Source of the DNA: Lachnospiraceae bacterium
GTDB lineage: Bacteria > Bacillota > Clostridia > Lachnospirales > Lachnospiraceae
Length of the DNA stretch: 64,000 nucleotides
Assembly (NCBI GenBank): GCA_030524635.1
Contig: JAUNGG010000007.1
Coordinates: 1-64,000, forward strand
Direction: 5' to 3'
The notes under the pieces are model-generated. The model saw only the letters and a program-made list of their open reading frames with translations. It searched no databases and was not told the DNA's origin. A program made the translations under genes and the position numbers. Below, piece after piece: positions 63,693 through 64,000 of this stretch (positions are counted from its first letter, which is position 1; each line of letters opens with the position of its first letter).

Positions 63693-64000
63693 GTGGACAG
63701 TTACGGAACATTGAATGAGGTATTGGTAAATTTGTTTCGGGATATTCTGGAGATCGAGGAGAAGGCGCTGGCCACCTCGGAGTTCCAGGATCTTACGAAT
63801 AATGATATGCATGTGATCGAGGCCATCGGGATGGAACAGCCGAAGAATATGTCTGCCATTGCCAAAACATTATCTGTTACCGTGGGCACGCTGACCATTG
63901 CCATGAACAGCCTGGTAAAGAAGGGGTATGTGACCCGGGAGCGCGGTCAGGCTGACCGGCGGGTGGTGTACATCTCCCTTTCTGATAAGGGGCGGGCAGC
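63693..64000 (+). CDS. fabT: MarR-family regulator, FabT-like (incomplete at window edge)
   Basis: The frame runs off the right edge after about 102 codons. It encodes a MarR winged helix: LTNNDMHVIEAIG, MSAIAKTLSVTVGTLTIAMNSLVKKGYV, then the wing RRVVYISLSDKGR. It closely resembles, from memory, the clostridial FabT regulators that lie upstream of fabH. Start GTG 63693 with AAAGGA six bases before. Here the fab operon with its FabT box is 51 kb away, so this would be a trans-acting control from a distant gene, or the head of another lipid cluster beyond the window. Confidence 0.75.
   Translation, partial: MDSYGTLNEVLVNLFRDILEIEEKALATSEFQDLTNNDMHVIEAIGMEQPKNMSAIAKTLSVTVGTLTIAMNSLVKKGYVTRERGQADRRVVYISLSDKGRA

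Noticed and set aside
1-64000. tRNA or rRNA genes
   Set aside because: No cloverleaf with a GTTCRA-type T-loop and no rRNA-like sequence was found by eye on either strand.

Overview
The window looks like chromosome from a low- to mid-GC, endospore-forming, anaerobic Firmicute, most likely a Lachnospiraceae member (Clostridium cluster XIVa). The main clues are a FabK-type fatty-acid operon with fused accD-accA, a holB-yaaT-trmN6-rsmI-abrB block laid out as in Bacillus/Clostridium, spore genes (spmA, spmB, a PdaA-like deacetylase), a T-box leader, and AGGAGG ribosome sites throughout. No tRNA, rRNA, CRISPR array, integrase or transposase was seen.

Layout. 1-3200: a noncoding stretch with a possible small RNA and a long hairpin, then a membrane-anchored surface protein. 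3200-12350: an Orn/Lys/Arg decarboxylase, a BTAD-type regulator with a decayed GGDEF-like tail, the holB-yaaT-trmN6-rsmI translation/replication block, a siroheme reductase and an AbrB-like regulator. 12460-23200: one long fatty-acid operon (fabH, acpP, fabK, fabD, fabG, fabF, accB, fabZ, accC, accDA, then a nitronate-monooxygenase-like gene). Its promoter has a perfect FabT-type palindrome over the transcription start. A FabT-like MarR gene is truncated by the right edge of the window, 51 kb away. 23300-28000: a divergent XRE regulator and a C-S lyase / M20 amidohydrolase / amino-acid permease operon.

28100-34600 is a scarred accessory region. It has spmA with a 138-bp duplicate of its 3' end, a 21-bp tandem repeat, an AT-rich P-loop ATPase, remnants of zinc-finger, SEC-C and cytidylate-kinase-like genes, a MarR gene with an inverted-repeat operator, and an AAA/PD-(D/E)XK protein. 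34700-43300 holds a RibD-like reductase and a LacI-controlled alpha-glucoside operon (GH13, binding lipoprotein, two permeases, GH13; no ATPase gene). 43400-45100 holds an AlbA_2 pseudogene and a YhcG-type nuclease joined to an ArsC/Spx-like gene.

45500-57300: a spore-type deacetylase; a LysR-controlled operon of a UxaA-family dehydratase pair, an SLC13 permease and a large esterase; then an OLD-family ATPase/TOPRIM gene followed by recQ and an AEC transporter. 57300-64000: a tryptophan T-box leading trpB-trpA, spmB (31 kb from spmA), and a pair that I read as murL-murD2. That pair would make the D-glutamate residue of peptidoglycan by attaching L-Glu and then epimerising it on the nucleotide precursor. 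The FabT-like gene follows.

The strongest candidates for less-described biology are the murL-murD2 pair in a Firmicute, the OLD-plus-RecQ gene pair (similar in plan to Gabija but with a different helicase), and the UxaA/permease/esterase operon.
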